Shown one piece after another: positions 8,194 to 15,905 of a DNA stretch of 35,624 nt. Source of the DNA: Clostridia bacterium (GTDB lineage: Bacteria > Bacillota > Clostridia > Oscillospirales > Acutalibacteraceae); NCBI GenBank assembly GCA_017436815.1, contig JAFSCI010000063.1, forward strand, positions 1-35,624, read 5' to 3'. The position numbers were made by a program, and so were the translations under genes. Numbering within the stretch: position 1 is the first letter of the stretch; each line of letters opens with the position of its first letter. Under the pieces are notes generated by a model. It did not search any database, was not told the origin of the DNA, and saw nothing but the letters and a program-made list of their open reading frames with translations.

Positions 8194-8218
8194 GTTTCGA
8201 CAAACTACAATCATTATA
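8194..8218 (-). repeat. Right terminal inverted repeat of the palindromic element
   Basis: Starts GTTTCGAC and ends CATTATA, the imperfect inverse of 8016-8040. Its first 8 bases are also an arm of the last internal hairpin (8176-8201). Confidence 0.6.
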
Positions 8219-8280
8219 CGATAAGTAAAGAATTAAATCAAGATTTTTTTATTTTTCCTCTTTTATTATTAATAATATTG

Positions 8281-8289
8281 TGTTATAAT
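8281..8289 (+). promoter_or_regulatory. Extended -10 promoter for the tsaE operon
   Basis: TGTTATAAT: a perfect TATAAT (8284-8289) with the TGn extension. The -35 region (about 8261) is only T-rich. Predicted start is near 8296, 27 bases before tsaE and outside the palindromic element. Confidence 0.55.
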
Positions 8290-8322
8290 TACCTGGACTA
8301 CAAATGTTTGAAGGATTACGTG

Positions 8323-8748
8323 ATGGTAGAATTTATATCCAACTCTCCGCAAGATACCGAAAATTTTGCTTTCAGTATTGCAGACAAGCTAAACGGCGGT
8401 ACGGTACTGGCCTTTACAGGCTCGCTTGGAATGGGTAAAACCTGCTTTGTGCGCGGACTTGCCCGTGGCATAGGCTACAAAGGCGACGTTACCTCCCCCA
8501 CCTTTTCGCTTGTTAACGAATATATTGGCGGCCGGGTTAATTTATATCATTTTGATATGTACCGTGTTACAGGTTGGGAGGACCTTTATTCTACCGGCTA
8601 TTTTGATTATTTGGACCAAGGCGGTCTTTTGGCGGTTGAATGGAGTGAAAACATTTCGGCCGCATTAGACGATAATACGGTTTACGTTACCATTGAAAAG
8701 CTGTCTGATTTTTCAAGACGCATTAAAGTTTACGGAGGTGGCTTTTAA
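8323..8748 (+). CDS. tsaE: tRNA threonylcarbamoyladenosine biosynthesis ATPase TsaE
   Basis: TsaE is the ATPase that works with TsaB and TsaD to place threonylcarbamoyl on A37 of ANN-decoding tRNAs. The 141-residue protein matches the family's usual length. It shows Walker A GSLGMGKT (33-40), SPTF (58-61), HFDMYR (76-81) and VEWSEN (105-110). ATG 8323 is preceded by AAGGA with 7 bases spacing. The open frame extends upstream to 8116, but that stretch runs into the palindromic repeat and lacks family similarity. The stop codon abuts the tsaB start. Confidence 0.95.
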   Translation: MVEFISNSPQDTENFAFSIADKLNGGTVLAFTGSLGMGKTCFVRGLARGIGYKGDVTSPTFSLVNEYIGGRVNLYHFDMYRVTGWEDLYSTGYFDYLDQGGLLAVEWSENISAALDDNTVYVTIEKLSDFSRRIKVYGGGF

Positions 8749-9459
8749 TTGAAAATTTTAGCACTTGAATGCTCTGCCACCCCTGCATCGTGCGCAATTG
8801 TGGAAGATTCAAAAATTATTGCGCAGTCTTTTATTAACGTAAAGCTTACACACTCGCAGACACTCTTGCCACTCGTAAGCTCTATGCTTAAAGCATCTCT
8901 TACAGATTTAGATGATATTGATGCTTTTGCAATAACTTCGGGTCCCGGCTCGTTTACGGGTATAAGAATAGGCATAAGCGCTGTAAAAGGTCTTGCCTGC
9001 GCTGAAAACAAGCCCTGCTATGCGGTTTCTACACTAAGATCCATTGCCGAAAACTTCTGCGGTACCGAGTGCATAGTTTGCGCCGTTATGGATGCACGCT
9101 GTAATCAGGTATATAACGCACTTTTCTCGGTATCGGGCGATACCGTTACCCGCCTTTGCGATGACCGTGCCGTTATGATAGAAGAAGTTTGCAGTGAGCT
9201 TGAAAGCCTAAAAGAAAACAACCTGCCAATATTTGTTGCAGGCGACGGTGCCGATATTTTCTATCCTGCCGCAAAGGACATTAAAAACGTTAAAAAAGCG
9301 CCGCCGCTTTCACAGTGGCAAAACGCTGCAGCGGTAGGCCTTGTGGCCGAGAAAGAGCAAAAAAACACTAAACCACTTTCACCCGAGGAGCTTTTACCCT
9401 TTTATTTAAGGCTTCCGCAGGCAGAACGAGAACTAAAAAACAAGGAGCAAAACAAATGA
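8749..9459 (+). CDS. tsaB: tRNA threonylcarbamoyladenosine biosynthesis protein TsaB
   Basis: TsaB (YeaZ) is the non-catalytic ASKHA-fold partner that dimerises with TsaD in t6A synthesis. The 236-residue protein begins MKILALECSATPASCAIVED and has HSQTLLPLV and the strongly conserved ITSGPGSFTGIRIGIS (about 67-82). The start is TTG at 8749, directly after the tsaE stop, with GGAGGTG ending 8 bases upstream; no ATG is better placed. The end overlaps rpiB by 4 bases. In many Firmicutes rimI and tsaD come next; here rpiB does. Confidence 0.95.
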   Translation: MKILALECSATPASCAIVEDSKIIAQSFINVKLTHSQTLLPLVSSMLKASLTDLDDIDAFAITSGPGSFTGIRIGISAVKGLACAENKPCYAVSTLRSIAENFCGTECIVCAVMDARCNQVYNALFSVSGDTVTRLCDDRAVMIEEVCSELESLKENNLPIFVAGDGADIFYPAAKDIKNVKKAPPLSQWQNAAAVGLVAEKEQKNTKPLSPEELLPFYLRLPQAERELKNKEQNK

Positions 9460-9899
9460 TAGCTATAGGTTGTGACCACGGCGGAATAGAACTAAAAAAC
9501 GAAATCTGCGCTTATCTCAAAGAAAACGGTGTAGATTTTAAGGATTTCGGCATAAATGACAAGACCTCGGTAGACTACCCCGATATTGCTTTTCCGGTAG
9601 CCCAAAGCGTAGTAAACGGAGAATGTGAAAAGGCCATTTTGGTGTGCGGTACGGGTATTGGAATGTCAATGGCGGCAAACAAGGTAAAAGGCATTCGCGC
9701 CGCAGTTTGCTCAGACCATTTTTCTGCAAAATACACTCGTCTTCACAATAACGCAAACGTTTTGTGCTTAGGTGGCAGAGTTATAGGACCGGGTCTTGCA
9801 ATAGAGCTTGTAGATTTATTCTTAAATACCGAGTTTGAGGGCGGACGCCACAAAACTCGTATTGATAAAATAGCAGCCATAGAAAATAATGAATTTTAA
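9456..9899 (+). CDS. rpiB: Ribose-5-phosphate isomerase B
   Basis: Interconverts ribose-5-phosphate and ribulose-5-phosphate in the non-oxidative pentose phosphate pathway. The 147-residue protein has the RpiB/LacAB pattern: IGCDHGGIELK at the start, the active-site Cys64 in LVCGTGIGMSMAANK, and TRLHNNANVLCLGGR with His97. The ATG overlaps the tsaB stop (ATGA), with AAGGAGC upstream, so translation is probably coupled. Full length. Allose-6-phosphate isomerase activity is known for some relatives and cannot be excluded. Confidence 0.95.
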   Translation: MIAIGCDHGGIELKNEICAYLKENGVDFKDFGINDKTSVDYPDIAFPVAQSVVNGECEKAILVCGTGIGMSMAANKVKGIRAAVCSDHFSAKYTRLHNNANVLCLGGRVIGPGLAIELVDLFLNTEFEGGRHKTRIDKIAAIENNEF

Positions 9900-9911
9900 G
9901 GAGAGGGACTT

Positions 9912-11219
9912 ATGAAAAAAACCATTATTGCGCTATTGGTATTTTCCCTTGCAATCTGCACCTTGTTTACAGGTTGCAAACAACAGGTTATAACCATTAC
10001 AAGCGAAATCACAGAAAGTGATGAAGCTTCTGTAACGTCTACCGACGACGTTACAAGCACTCAAGACGTTACTTCAGACACAACTACATCTGCAGACGGC
10101 GGTTCTGAGGATGATAAATCTTCCTCCAGCCAAAAACCCACAAGCACACCTACATTTACACCGCCTACAACCAGCAAGGAGGACACCTCTGTGAAGTTTG
10201 AAAACACCTACAAAGTTGCAGATAATAAAGACGCCTTTAAATACACTAACCGTGCTACTATGGCACCTCAGGGCATTAAGTTCAACACCACAGCAGACGG
10301 TGTAGAGTTTAAGGTTAACTGCAAGGGTCAGCTGGCTGTAAACTTAACTGTAGATTCTCTTAATACATCTGCCGGCTTTGGTATGTACTTTACTGTATAT
10401 CTTGACGGTATTCGTCAGCAAACAAGACACCACGTAAACCAAAAAGGCAAGGTTGAGCTTTTGGTTGCAGAAGGCTTATCTGACGGTGAGCACCACGTAG
10501 AAATTTACCGCCAGACCGAAAGCAAATACGGCGGTGACGTATATTTAACTTCCGTGTCGTGCAACGGTACACTCGGCTCTAAGCCCGCCGACCGTGACGT
10601 TTATATTGAGTTTATTGGTGACTCCATAACCGCAGGCTACGGCTCGGTTAAAGATAAGGTTGATATGCAGGTTACCACTGGCGATGCCCCAGGCATACAA
10701 GACGGCACAGGCACATACGCTTTCCTTGCAGCTAAACGAGTTAACGCCGACATTGCAGTAGTTGCACGCACAGGTATCGGTGTTGTTAAGGGTTATGAGC
10801 CGGTACTCAACGGCCAAAAGCAGACAATGGCCGAGGTTTACGACTACTTCCCCGACCTTACACTGCAAAACAAATTTACATACACCCGCACACCCGATAT
10901 TTACGTTATAAACCTTGGCACTAACGACCTTGGTAACGGTGTAACAGCCGCACAGCTCGAAACCGGTATGAAGCAGTTAATAAACAAGCTTTTAGGCAAT
11001 AACCCCAAGGCAAAAATCGTTTTGGTTGGCGGTATGGCAACAAGCGGTGTAGATAATACTATAAACAAAATTTACTCTCAGCTTGGTGGCGAGAATGCAG
11101 GTATATACAAGCTTATAACAAAACCATCTCCCAACTTCCACCCCAATTCAGTTGAGCATAACGAGTATTCGGTTCAGTTAACCAAGGTATTGCAAAAAGC
11201 AATAGCTGCTATAAATTAA
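9912..11219 (+). CDS. Lipoprotein SGNH/GDSL esterase, carbohydrate esterase 2-like
   Basis: Probably a surface-anchored deacetylase acting on plant or bacterial glycans. The 435-residue protein has a lipoprotein signal with lipobox LFTGC (Cys22) and a Ser/Thr/Asp-rich linker to about residue 95. A beta-sandwich like the CE2 N-terminal domain (about 96-225) precedes an SGNH domain. Catalytic Ser238 is in EFIGDSITAGYG, Asn338 in NLGTND and His410 in NFHPN. The Asp usually three residues before the His is absent, as expected for CE2 enzymes that use a Ser-His dyad. A GGAGAGG site precedes ATG 9912. It is the last gene of the tsaE unit, 12 bases after rpiB. Substrate is inferred only from family resemblance. 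Confidence 0.85.
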   Translation: MKKTIIALLVFSLAICTLFTGCKQQVITITSEITESDEASVTSTDDVTSTQDVTSDTTTSADGGSEDDKSSSSQKPTSTPTFTPPTTSKEDTSVKFENTYKVADNKDAFKYTNRATMAPQGIKFNTTADGVEFKVNCKGQLAVNLTVDSLNTSAGFGMYFTVYLDGIRQQTRHHVNQKGKVELLVAEGLSDGEHHVEIYRQTESKYGGDVYLTSVSCNGTLGSKPADRDVYIEFIGDSITAGYGSVKDKVDMQVTTGDAPGIQDGTGTYAFLAAKRVNADIAVVARTGIGVVKGYEPVLNGQKQTMAEVYDYFPDLTLQNKFTYTRTPDIYVINLGTNDLGNGVTAAQLETGMKQLINKLLGNNPKAKIVLVGGMATSGVDNTINKIYSQLGGENAGIYKLITKPSPNFHPNSVEHNEYSVQLTKVLQKAIAAIN

Positions 11220-11231
11220 ATCAAAACTCAG

Positions 11232-11262
11232 CAAAGGCGGCAGATGCCGCCTTTGTTTTTTT
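11232..11262 (+). terminator. Intrinsic terminator of the tsaE operon
   Basis: An 11-bp stem (11232-11242 with 11245-11255, arm CAAAGGCGGCA) is followed by seven T residues. Confidence 0.9.
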
Positions 11263-11286
11263 GTATTTATTGTCGCATAAATTTTG

Positions 11287-11315
11287 TTGATTTATTAACA
11301 ATAATATAGTATTAT
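11287..11315 (+). promoter_or_regulatory. Promoter of the ATPase-amidase unit
   Basis: TTGATT (11287-11292) and TATTAT (11310-11315) have a 17-base spacer. The surrounding region is very A+T rich, so neighbouring -10-like boxes are possible. Confidence 0.5.
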
Positions 11316-11348
11316 ATATAGTTGTATAGTTATATATTATAGTTTTGC

Positions 11349-11353
11349 AGGAG
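11349..11353 (+). promoter_or_regulatory. Ribosome binding site that sets the TTG start of the ATPase
   Basis: AGGAG with 8 bases before TTG at 11362. The in-frame GTG at 11353 overlaps the site itself. Confidence 0.6.
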
Positions 11354-11361
11354 TGATTATT

Positions 11362-13992
11362 TTGATTTGGCACAGTACCACCGCAGCAGATGCTTTAGAT
11401 AAATACAAAACCGACTCAAAGGTTGGAGTAACGTCTTCAAAAGCGGCAGAGCGCATTGAAAAATACGGCAAAAATATTCTTATAGAAAAAGAAAAGAAAA
11501 CCTTTTTTGTCAGATTTTTAGAACAGCTCAAAGACTTTATGGTAATAGTTTTACTTATTGCCGCCGCAGTATCTTTCTTCGCTTCTCTTCTTAGTGGCGA
11601 GAAAGACTGGTTTGAGCCAATAATAATTATAGCCATTGTAATAGGCAATGCTTTGCTCGGCGTATACCAGGAAAGCAAGGCTGAGAATGCGCTCGAAGCC
11701 TTAAAGAGCATGACCGCTCCGTCGGCCAAGGTTTTGCGTGACGGCGCGGTGCAGACTATTAAAGCGTCAGAGCTGGTTCCGGGTGATATAATTATGCTCG
11801 AGGCGGGCGATTATATTCCTGCCGATGCCAGATTGCTGGAGACGTCACTTTTCCACTGCGATGAATCTGCCCTTACGGGTGAATCCGTGCCTGTTGAAAA
11901 AGATGCAAACGCCATTGTTGATGATATAGTAGCTCTGGGTGACAGAATAAATATGATTTATTCGGGCTGCTCGGTAACAAACGGTCACGCTACTGCTATG
12001 GTAACCGAAACGGGTATGAATACCGAGGTTGGCAAAATTGCCCATCTGTTAGAAAACGAAAACGAAGGCACTACTCCCCTAAAAGCAAAGCTTGCCGCTT
12101 TGGGTAAGACCTTGGGATTAGTTACACTTATAATTTGCGCCATTGTTTTTGTAATTGGTATTATTGGCAATTTCCGCTCTCCCGAGCCCTTTGCCACTAT
12201 GATTTTGAATATGTTTATGACTTCCGTGTCTTTAGCGGTTGCCGCTATCCCCGAAGGACTGCCCGCAATTGTTACGGTAGTTTTGGCCCTCGGTGTGCAG
12301 CGTATGGTTAAAAACAACGCCATTGTTAAAAGCCTGCCTGCAGTAGAAACCTTAGGCAGCGCCTCGGTTATTTGTTCCGACAAAACAGGTACTCTTACCC
12401 TTAACCAAATGACTGTAACCAAGGTTTACGACGGTGATAATATTATAGACCTTGAGCAAAACGAGGTATCAGAGAAAGCCAGAGCGCTTATTCGTTTAGG
12501 TTCAATTTGTACCGACGTTCTGGTTGAGCACAACGGAAGCCGAAGAAGTGATATCGGTGACCCCACCGAAATTGCAATTGCAAACTGTTGTGAGAAATAT
12601 CTCAACCTGCCAAAATCCGAAATAGACAGTCGTTTCCCCCGCACCTGCGATATTCCGTTTGACTCTGAGCGCAAGCTTATGACAACCGTAAACGTTATTG
12701 ACGGCAAACCCTATGCAATTGTTAAGGGTGCGCCCGAAATATTGCTTGAGAAGTGCTCTAACGGCAATATTGAGGCCGCTTTAAAGGCAAACACCGCTCT
12801 TGCAGAAGATGCACTGCGTGTTATTGCCGTTGCAATCAAGCCTTTAGTAGAGCTACCTTCAAACCCCACAAGCGAGGAGCTTGAAAACGACCTCTCGTTT
12901 GTCGGCTTAATTGGTATGATAGACCCGCCAAGACCCGAAGCCGTAAAGGCAGTTTCACTTTGCAAAAAGGCCGGCATTAAAACTGTTATGATAACAGGCG
13001 ACCACATAATAACCGCCAAAGCAATAGCCACAAAAATCGGAATTTTTGAGAATGATGATTTGGCTATAACAGGTGCCGAGCTCAGCAAACTTTCGGATGA
13101 GGAATTATTCAACAACATAGAAAAATACTCGGTATTCGCCCGTGTTACTCCTGAAGATAAAATTCGCATAGTAAAGGCCTGGCAAAGCAAGGGCAAAATA
13201 GTTTCTATGACGGGTGACGGTGTAAACGATGCTCCCGCCCTTAAGGCAGCCGATATTGGTTGTGCTATGGGCATTACCGGTACCGACGTTGCAAAGGGTG
13301 CCGCCGACATTATTCTGACCGACGACAACTTTGCCACCATTGTTACCGCCGTAGAGGAAGGCAGAGGAATATTTGCCAATATTCGCAGAACGGTACAGTT
13401 TTTAATAAGCTGTAACCTGGGCGAAATTGTCACCGTACTTTTCGGTATGATAATTTTCGGCGTTTCTCCCTTTACCGCCATAAGCCTTTTATGGATAAAC
13501 CTTGTTACCGATACCGCTCCCGCAATTTGTCTTGGTATGGAGCCCGTACAAAGTGACGTTATGGACCATCCGCCCAGAGATAAAAACGAGAGCATATTTA
13601 ACAAAGCGTTACTGATAAAAGCCATAGTCCAAGGCGCTCTGTTTGCTCTTTCGGCCCTTATTTCGTTTGCAATAGGCAAAACAGTCGGTGCCGAGCACGG
13701 CGCAACAATGGCGTTTATTACTATGGCGCTCAGCCAGGTATTCTACGTTTTATCGGTACGAAGCGATAAGCTTATTCACGCATCCAATTTAAAGAGTAAC
13801 AAGTTCGTATGGCTTGCCATAGCATTCTCGTTAATTATGACTATGTTCGTTGCGGCAACACCGCTTAACGCATTTTTTGCTCTTACAACCATTTCCTTTA
13901 CTCAGTGGTGCGGCGCATTGGCGCTCTCGTTAATACCCACCATTGGCGCAGAGATTTATAAGTTTATAGACTCAAAAACAAATAACAAATAG
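11362..13992 (+). CDS. P-type Ca2+-transporting ATPase (P2A/SERCA-like)
   Basis: An ATP-driven cation pump, most likely exporting Ca2+. From the TTG start it has 876 residues. In order: an N-terminal cation ATPase domain, M1-M2, an actuator domain with TGES (~172), and M4 with PEGLP (~297). Then come the phosphorylation site DKTGT (Asp ~340), KGAPE in the nucleotide domain, TGDH, GDGVNDAPALKAADIG, and C-terminal membrane segments. The ligand residues typical of Ca2+ pumps are present: Glu in M4 (PEGLP), Asn and Glu in M5 (SCNLGEIVT), and Asn-Thr-Asp in M6 (NLVTDTAP). That supports Ca2+ over Na+/K+ or heavy metals. The amidase gene follows after 18 bases and is probably co-transcribed. Confidence 0.92.
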   Translation: MIWHSTTAADALDKYKTDSKVGVTSSKAAERIEKYGKNILIEKEKKTFFVRFLEQLKDFMVIVLLIAAAVSFFASLLSGEKDWFEPIIIIAIVIGNALLGVYQESKAENALEALKSMTAPSAKVLRDGAVQTIKASELVPGDIIMLEAGDYIPADARLLETSLFHCDESALTGESVPVEKDANAIVDDIVALGDRINMIYSGCSVTNGHATAMVTETGMNTEVGKIAHLLENENEGTTPLKAKLAALGKTLGLVTLIICAIVFVIGIIGNFRSPEPFATMILNMFMTSVSLAVAAIPEGLPAIVTVVLALGVQRMVKNNAIVKSLPAVETLGSASVICSDKTGTLTLNQMTVTKVYDGDNIIDLEQNEVSEKARALIRLGSICTDVLVEHNGSRRSDIGDPTEIAIANCCEKYLNLPKSEIDSRFPRTCDIPFDSERKLMTTVNVIDGKPYAIVKGAPEILLEKCSNGNIEAALKANTALAEDALRVIAVAIKPLVELPSNPTSEELENDLSFVGLIGMIDPPRPEAVKAVSLCKKAGIKTVMITGDHIITAKAIATKIGIFENDDLAITGAELSKLSDEELFNNIEKYSVFARVTPEDKIRIVKAWQSKGKIVSMTGDGVNDAPALKAADIGCAMGITGTDVAKGAADIILTDDNFATIVTAVEEGRGIFANIRRTVQFLISCNLGEIVTVLFGMIIFGVSPFTAISLLWINLVTDTAPAICLGMEPVQSDVMDHPPRDKNESIFNKALLIKAIVQGALFALSALISFAIGKTVGAEHGATMAFITMALSQVFYVLSVRSDKLIHASNLKSNKFVWLAIAFSLIMTMFVAATPLNAFFALTTISFTQWCGALALSLIPTIGAEIYKFIDSKTNNK

Positions 13993-14010
13993 TTAGCTTG
14001 GAGCCGTTTT

Positions 14011-15867
14011 ATGAAGTTTTTGCAAAATCGCAAAAAAGTATTGGTTATAATAATTGCAGCGCTTACGTTAGTAGGCGCTGTTTGCCTATGTCTTGGTGTC
14101 GCATTTTTGCTTAAATTTTATAAAGAACCGCAAATGGTACCAACCTTTTCAACCGGAGCATTTGTTGTTGATTCGCCCGAATATGGCGAGTTTACAACCG
14201 AGGAAGATACAGTTACCTTTACAGGCTCTTGCAACGTATTATCTCAGCTTACGGTTAACGGCAAACCCACGGTCGTAAAGTCCGATGGCAGTTTTAGCGT
14301 AGACGTAAAGCTCAACAAGGGCGAAAACAAGATAGTTTTGCAAAACGACGGACTTTATTATTCGTATCTTATTACTTACGACTACGCACTAATAAAAGAT
14401 GCTGCGCCTTCAAGTGCGCTAAGCATAGAATCGGGCTCGGTAATGCAGGTAAGCGTTTTAGCGCAAAAGGGCTCAGACGTAACGGCCGCCCTTTTTAATG
14501 ACACCATTACACTGGAACCGAACGAACCCACAAACCCCGATGAACGCTTTGTGCAGTATACAGGCTCGTTCACCCTCACCAACACTACCGATAGCAACAA
14601 AAAAGGTGCAATAACCTACACCGCCACCAAAAACGAAGAGTCGGTAAACATCAGCAGTGCCGAAATAACCCTTAAAAAAGCCCCAAAGGCACCTATGATA
14701 GCCGAGGTAGTTGCCCCCTTTGCCGAAACCTTTAACAAAGGTACTTCCGACGATTATTCTCGCCCGACCAACTCTTATTTGCCAAAGGGCACGGTCGATT
14801 ATTGCAACTACGGCACAATAGTTAATACGTCGGCGCAAACCAGCTATAAAACCTTAAAGTACGGGAAGCGCGTGTACGAAGAAGCAGTAATTCTCTATGA
14901 GGGCACCCTGCCCGAACACAACCAGCTTAATATTATAAAGCAGGACGAAACCGACAGATACACAAACATTACTTTAAGTACTATATTTAAAGCGCCCTTT
15001 ACCTTTGAAATAAAAAAGCAAAGCTATAAAAACGAAGGCTCGCGTGATTACACCTTTTCTACCACAACCTTTTCTTACATAGACATAACCTTTTCTTATG
15101 CAAATTCTCTTACGGGGCAACTGAATTTAACACAGAACCCAATTTTTAAAAGCTATAAAATAATAGAAAAACAAAATTCTTACGTTTTGCGCCTTTATCT
15201 TCGCAAAACGGGTCAGTTTTACGGCTGGACCGCCGAATATGACTCAGACGGCAACCTGTGTTTCAGCTTCTTAAAACCCGCAAAAATCAAAAGCGCTAAC
15301 AATGAATATGGCGTATCTTTAAAGGGTGTTACGGTATTCGTTGACGTAGGCCACGGCGGTAGCGATGCGGGCGCCGTATCGGCAAACGGAAAATTCACTG
15401 AAGCGAGCCTTAATCTCAAACTTGCTCTGATGCTAAAAGATGAGCTTGAGAGCATTGGCGCTACGGTTAAAATGTCACGCGACTCCGACAAAACTCTGGA
15501 GCAACCGGAACGCATTGCGCTCTTTAAAGAGTCAAAGGCAGATTTTGCCGTAAGCATACACCGAAACTCTTCGCCAAGCAATAAGGTCAGCGCATTTAAT
15601 ACCTACCACTATAATCCGTTTACCAAAGCTGCGGCCGATTTAATATACGAAAGCACCGGGGGGCTATACACCCACACCCAACATTCAGGAGTTCAGTGGC
15701 ATTACTTTTATATGTCACGCCTTACCGACTGCCCGTTTGTACTTACCGAAAACGGATATATATCCAATGCGGCCGAGCTGCTAAAAATCATAGACGATGA
15801 CTTTAACAAAGAATGCGCCAAATCAATTGCAAAAGGCATTGTAGATTACTTTATAAGTATTCAGTAA
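14011..15867 (+). CDS. N-acetylmuramoyl-L-alanine amidase (Amidase_3), membrane-anchored
   Basis: Cleaves the bond between N-acetylmuramate and the stem peptide in peptidoglycan. The 618-residue protein has an N-terminal membrane anchor (about 9-35). One or more Ig-like beta domains follow (about 45-230, including LTVNGKPTVVKSDGSFSVDV), then a long region of unknown fold. A C-terminal Amidase_3 domain starts at about 437. Zinc and catalytic residues are all visible: His448 (DVGHGGSDAGA), Glu464 (TEASLNL), His517 (SIHRNSS) and Glu580 (TENGYISN), so it should be active. TTGGAG precedes ATG 14011 by 7 bases. The large middle section is probably a wall-binding or regulatory module. It may share a transcript with the upstream Ca2+ pump. 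Confidence 0.9.
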   Translation: MKFLQNRKKVLVIIIAALTLVGAVCLCLGVAFLLKFYKEPQMVPTFSTGAFVVDSPEYGEFTTEEDTVTFTGSCNVLSQLTVNGKPTVVKSDGSFSVDVKLNKGENKIVLQNDGLYYSYLITYDYALIKDAAPSSALSIESGSVMQVSVLAQKGSDVTAALFNDTITLEPNEPTNPDERFVQYTGSFTLTNTTDSNKKGAITYTATKNEESVNISSAEITLKKAPKAPMIAEVVAPFAETFNKGTSDDYSRPTNSYLPKGTVDYCNYGTIVNTSAQTSYKTLKYGKRVYEEAVILYEGTLPEHNQLNIIKQDETDRYTNITLSTIFKAPFTFEIKKQSYKNEGSRDYTFSTTTFSYIDITFSYANSLTGQLNLTQNPIFKSYKIIEKQNSYVLRLYLRKTGQFYGWTAEYDSDGNLCFSFLKPAKIKSANNEYGVSLKGVTVFVDVGHGGSDAGAVSANGKFTEASLNLKLALMLKDELESIGATVKMSRDSDKTLEQPERIALFKESKADFAVSIHRNSSPSNKVSAFNTYHYNPFTKAAADLIYESTGGLYTHTQHSGVQWHYFYMSRLTDCPFVLTENGYISNAAELLKIIDDDFNKECAKSIAKGIVDYFISIQ

Positions 15868-15868
15868 G

Positions 15869-15905
15869 AAAAAGAACCAACATCGGTTGATGTTGGTTCT
15901 TTTTT
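15869..15905. terminator. Bidirectional intrinsic terminator, amidase / prfB
   Basis: A perfect stem of at least 14 bp (15871-15884 with 15889-15902, arm AAAGAACCAACATC) has a GGTT loop, an A-run to the left and a T-run to the right. It sits between converging genes. Confidence 0.9.

Larger units (their letters stand above)
8016..8218. mobile_element. MITE-like palindromic element made of consecutive hairpins
   Basis: About 203 bases bounded by imperfect terminal inverted repeats (8016-8040 and 8194-8218, 21 of 25 positions matching, ends TATAATG/CATTATA). Inside is a chain of short inverted repeats, nearly end to end: 8033-8054 (8-bp stem), 8052-8076 (11 bp, one mismatch, TTT loop), 8076-8096 (9 bp, TTT loop), 8123-8152 (12 bp), 8156-8174 (8 bp, GAA loop) and 8176-8201 (12 bp, AA loop). 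The first and last hairpins share the arm GTCGAAAC. It has no credible ORF. The architecture suggests a non-autonomous transposable element or a palindromic repeat unit; a possible TA target duplication lies within the ends. No second copy is visible in this window. It fills most of the rodA-tsaE gap. Confidence 0.55.

Noticed and set aside
8033..8201. Hairpin chain considered as a CRISPR array
   Set aside because: Units differ in sequence and spacing, there are no constant direct repeats with unique spacers, and no cas genes are near.
8116..8322. Upstream extension of tsaE as a 210-residue protein
   Set aside because: The extra 69 residues come from the palindromic repeat and A/T-rich leader. 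ATG 8323 has a ribosome binding site and gives the normal TsaE length.
11220..11361. Regulatory RNA before the Ca2+ ATPase
   Set aside because: After the terminator at 11232-11262 the remainder is A/T-rich promoter sequence without stable stems.
12711..13679. Long minus-strand open frame (322 residues) inside the Ca2+ ATPase gene
   Set aside because: It is antisense to highly conserved P-type ATPase motifs, has no recognisable domain and no ribosome binding site; a shadow of codon use.
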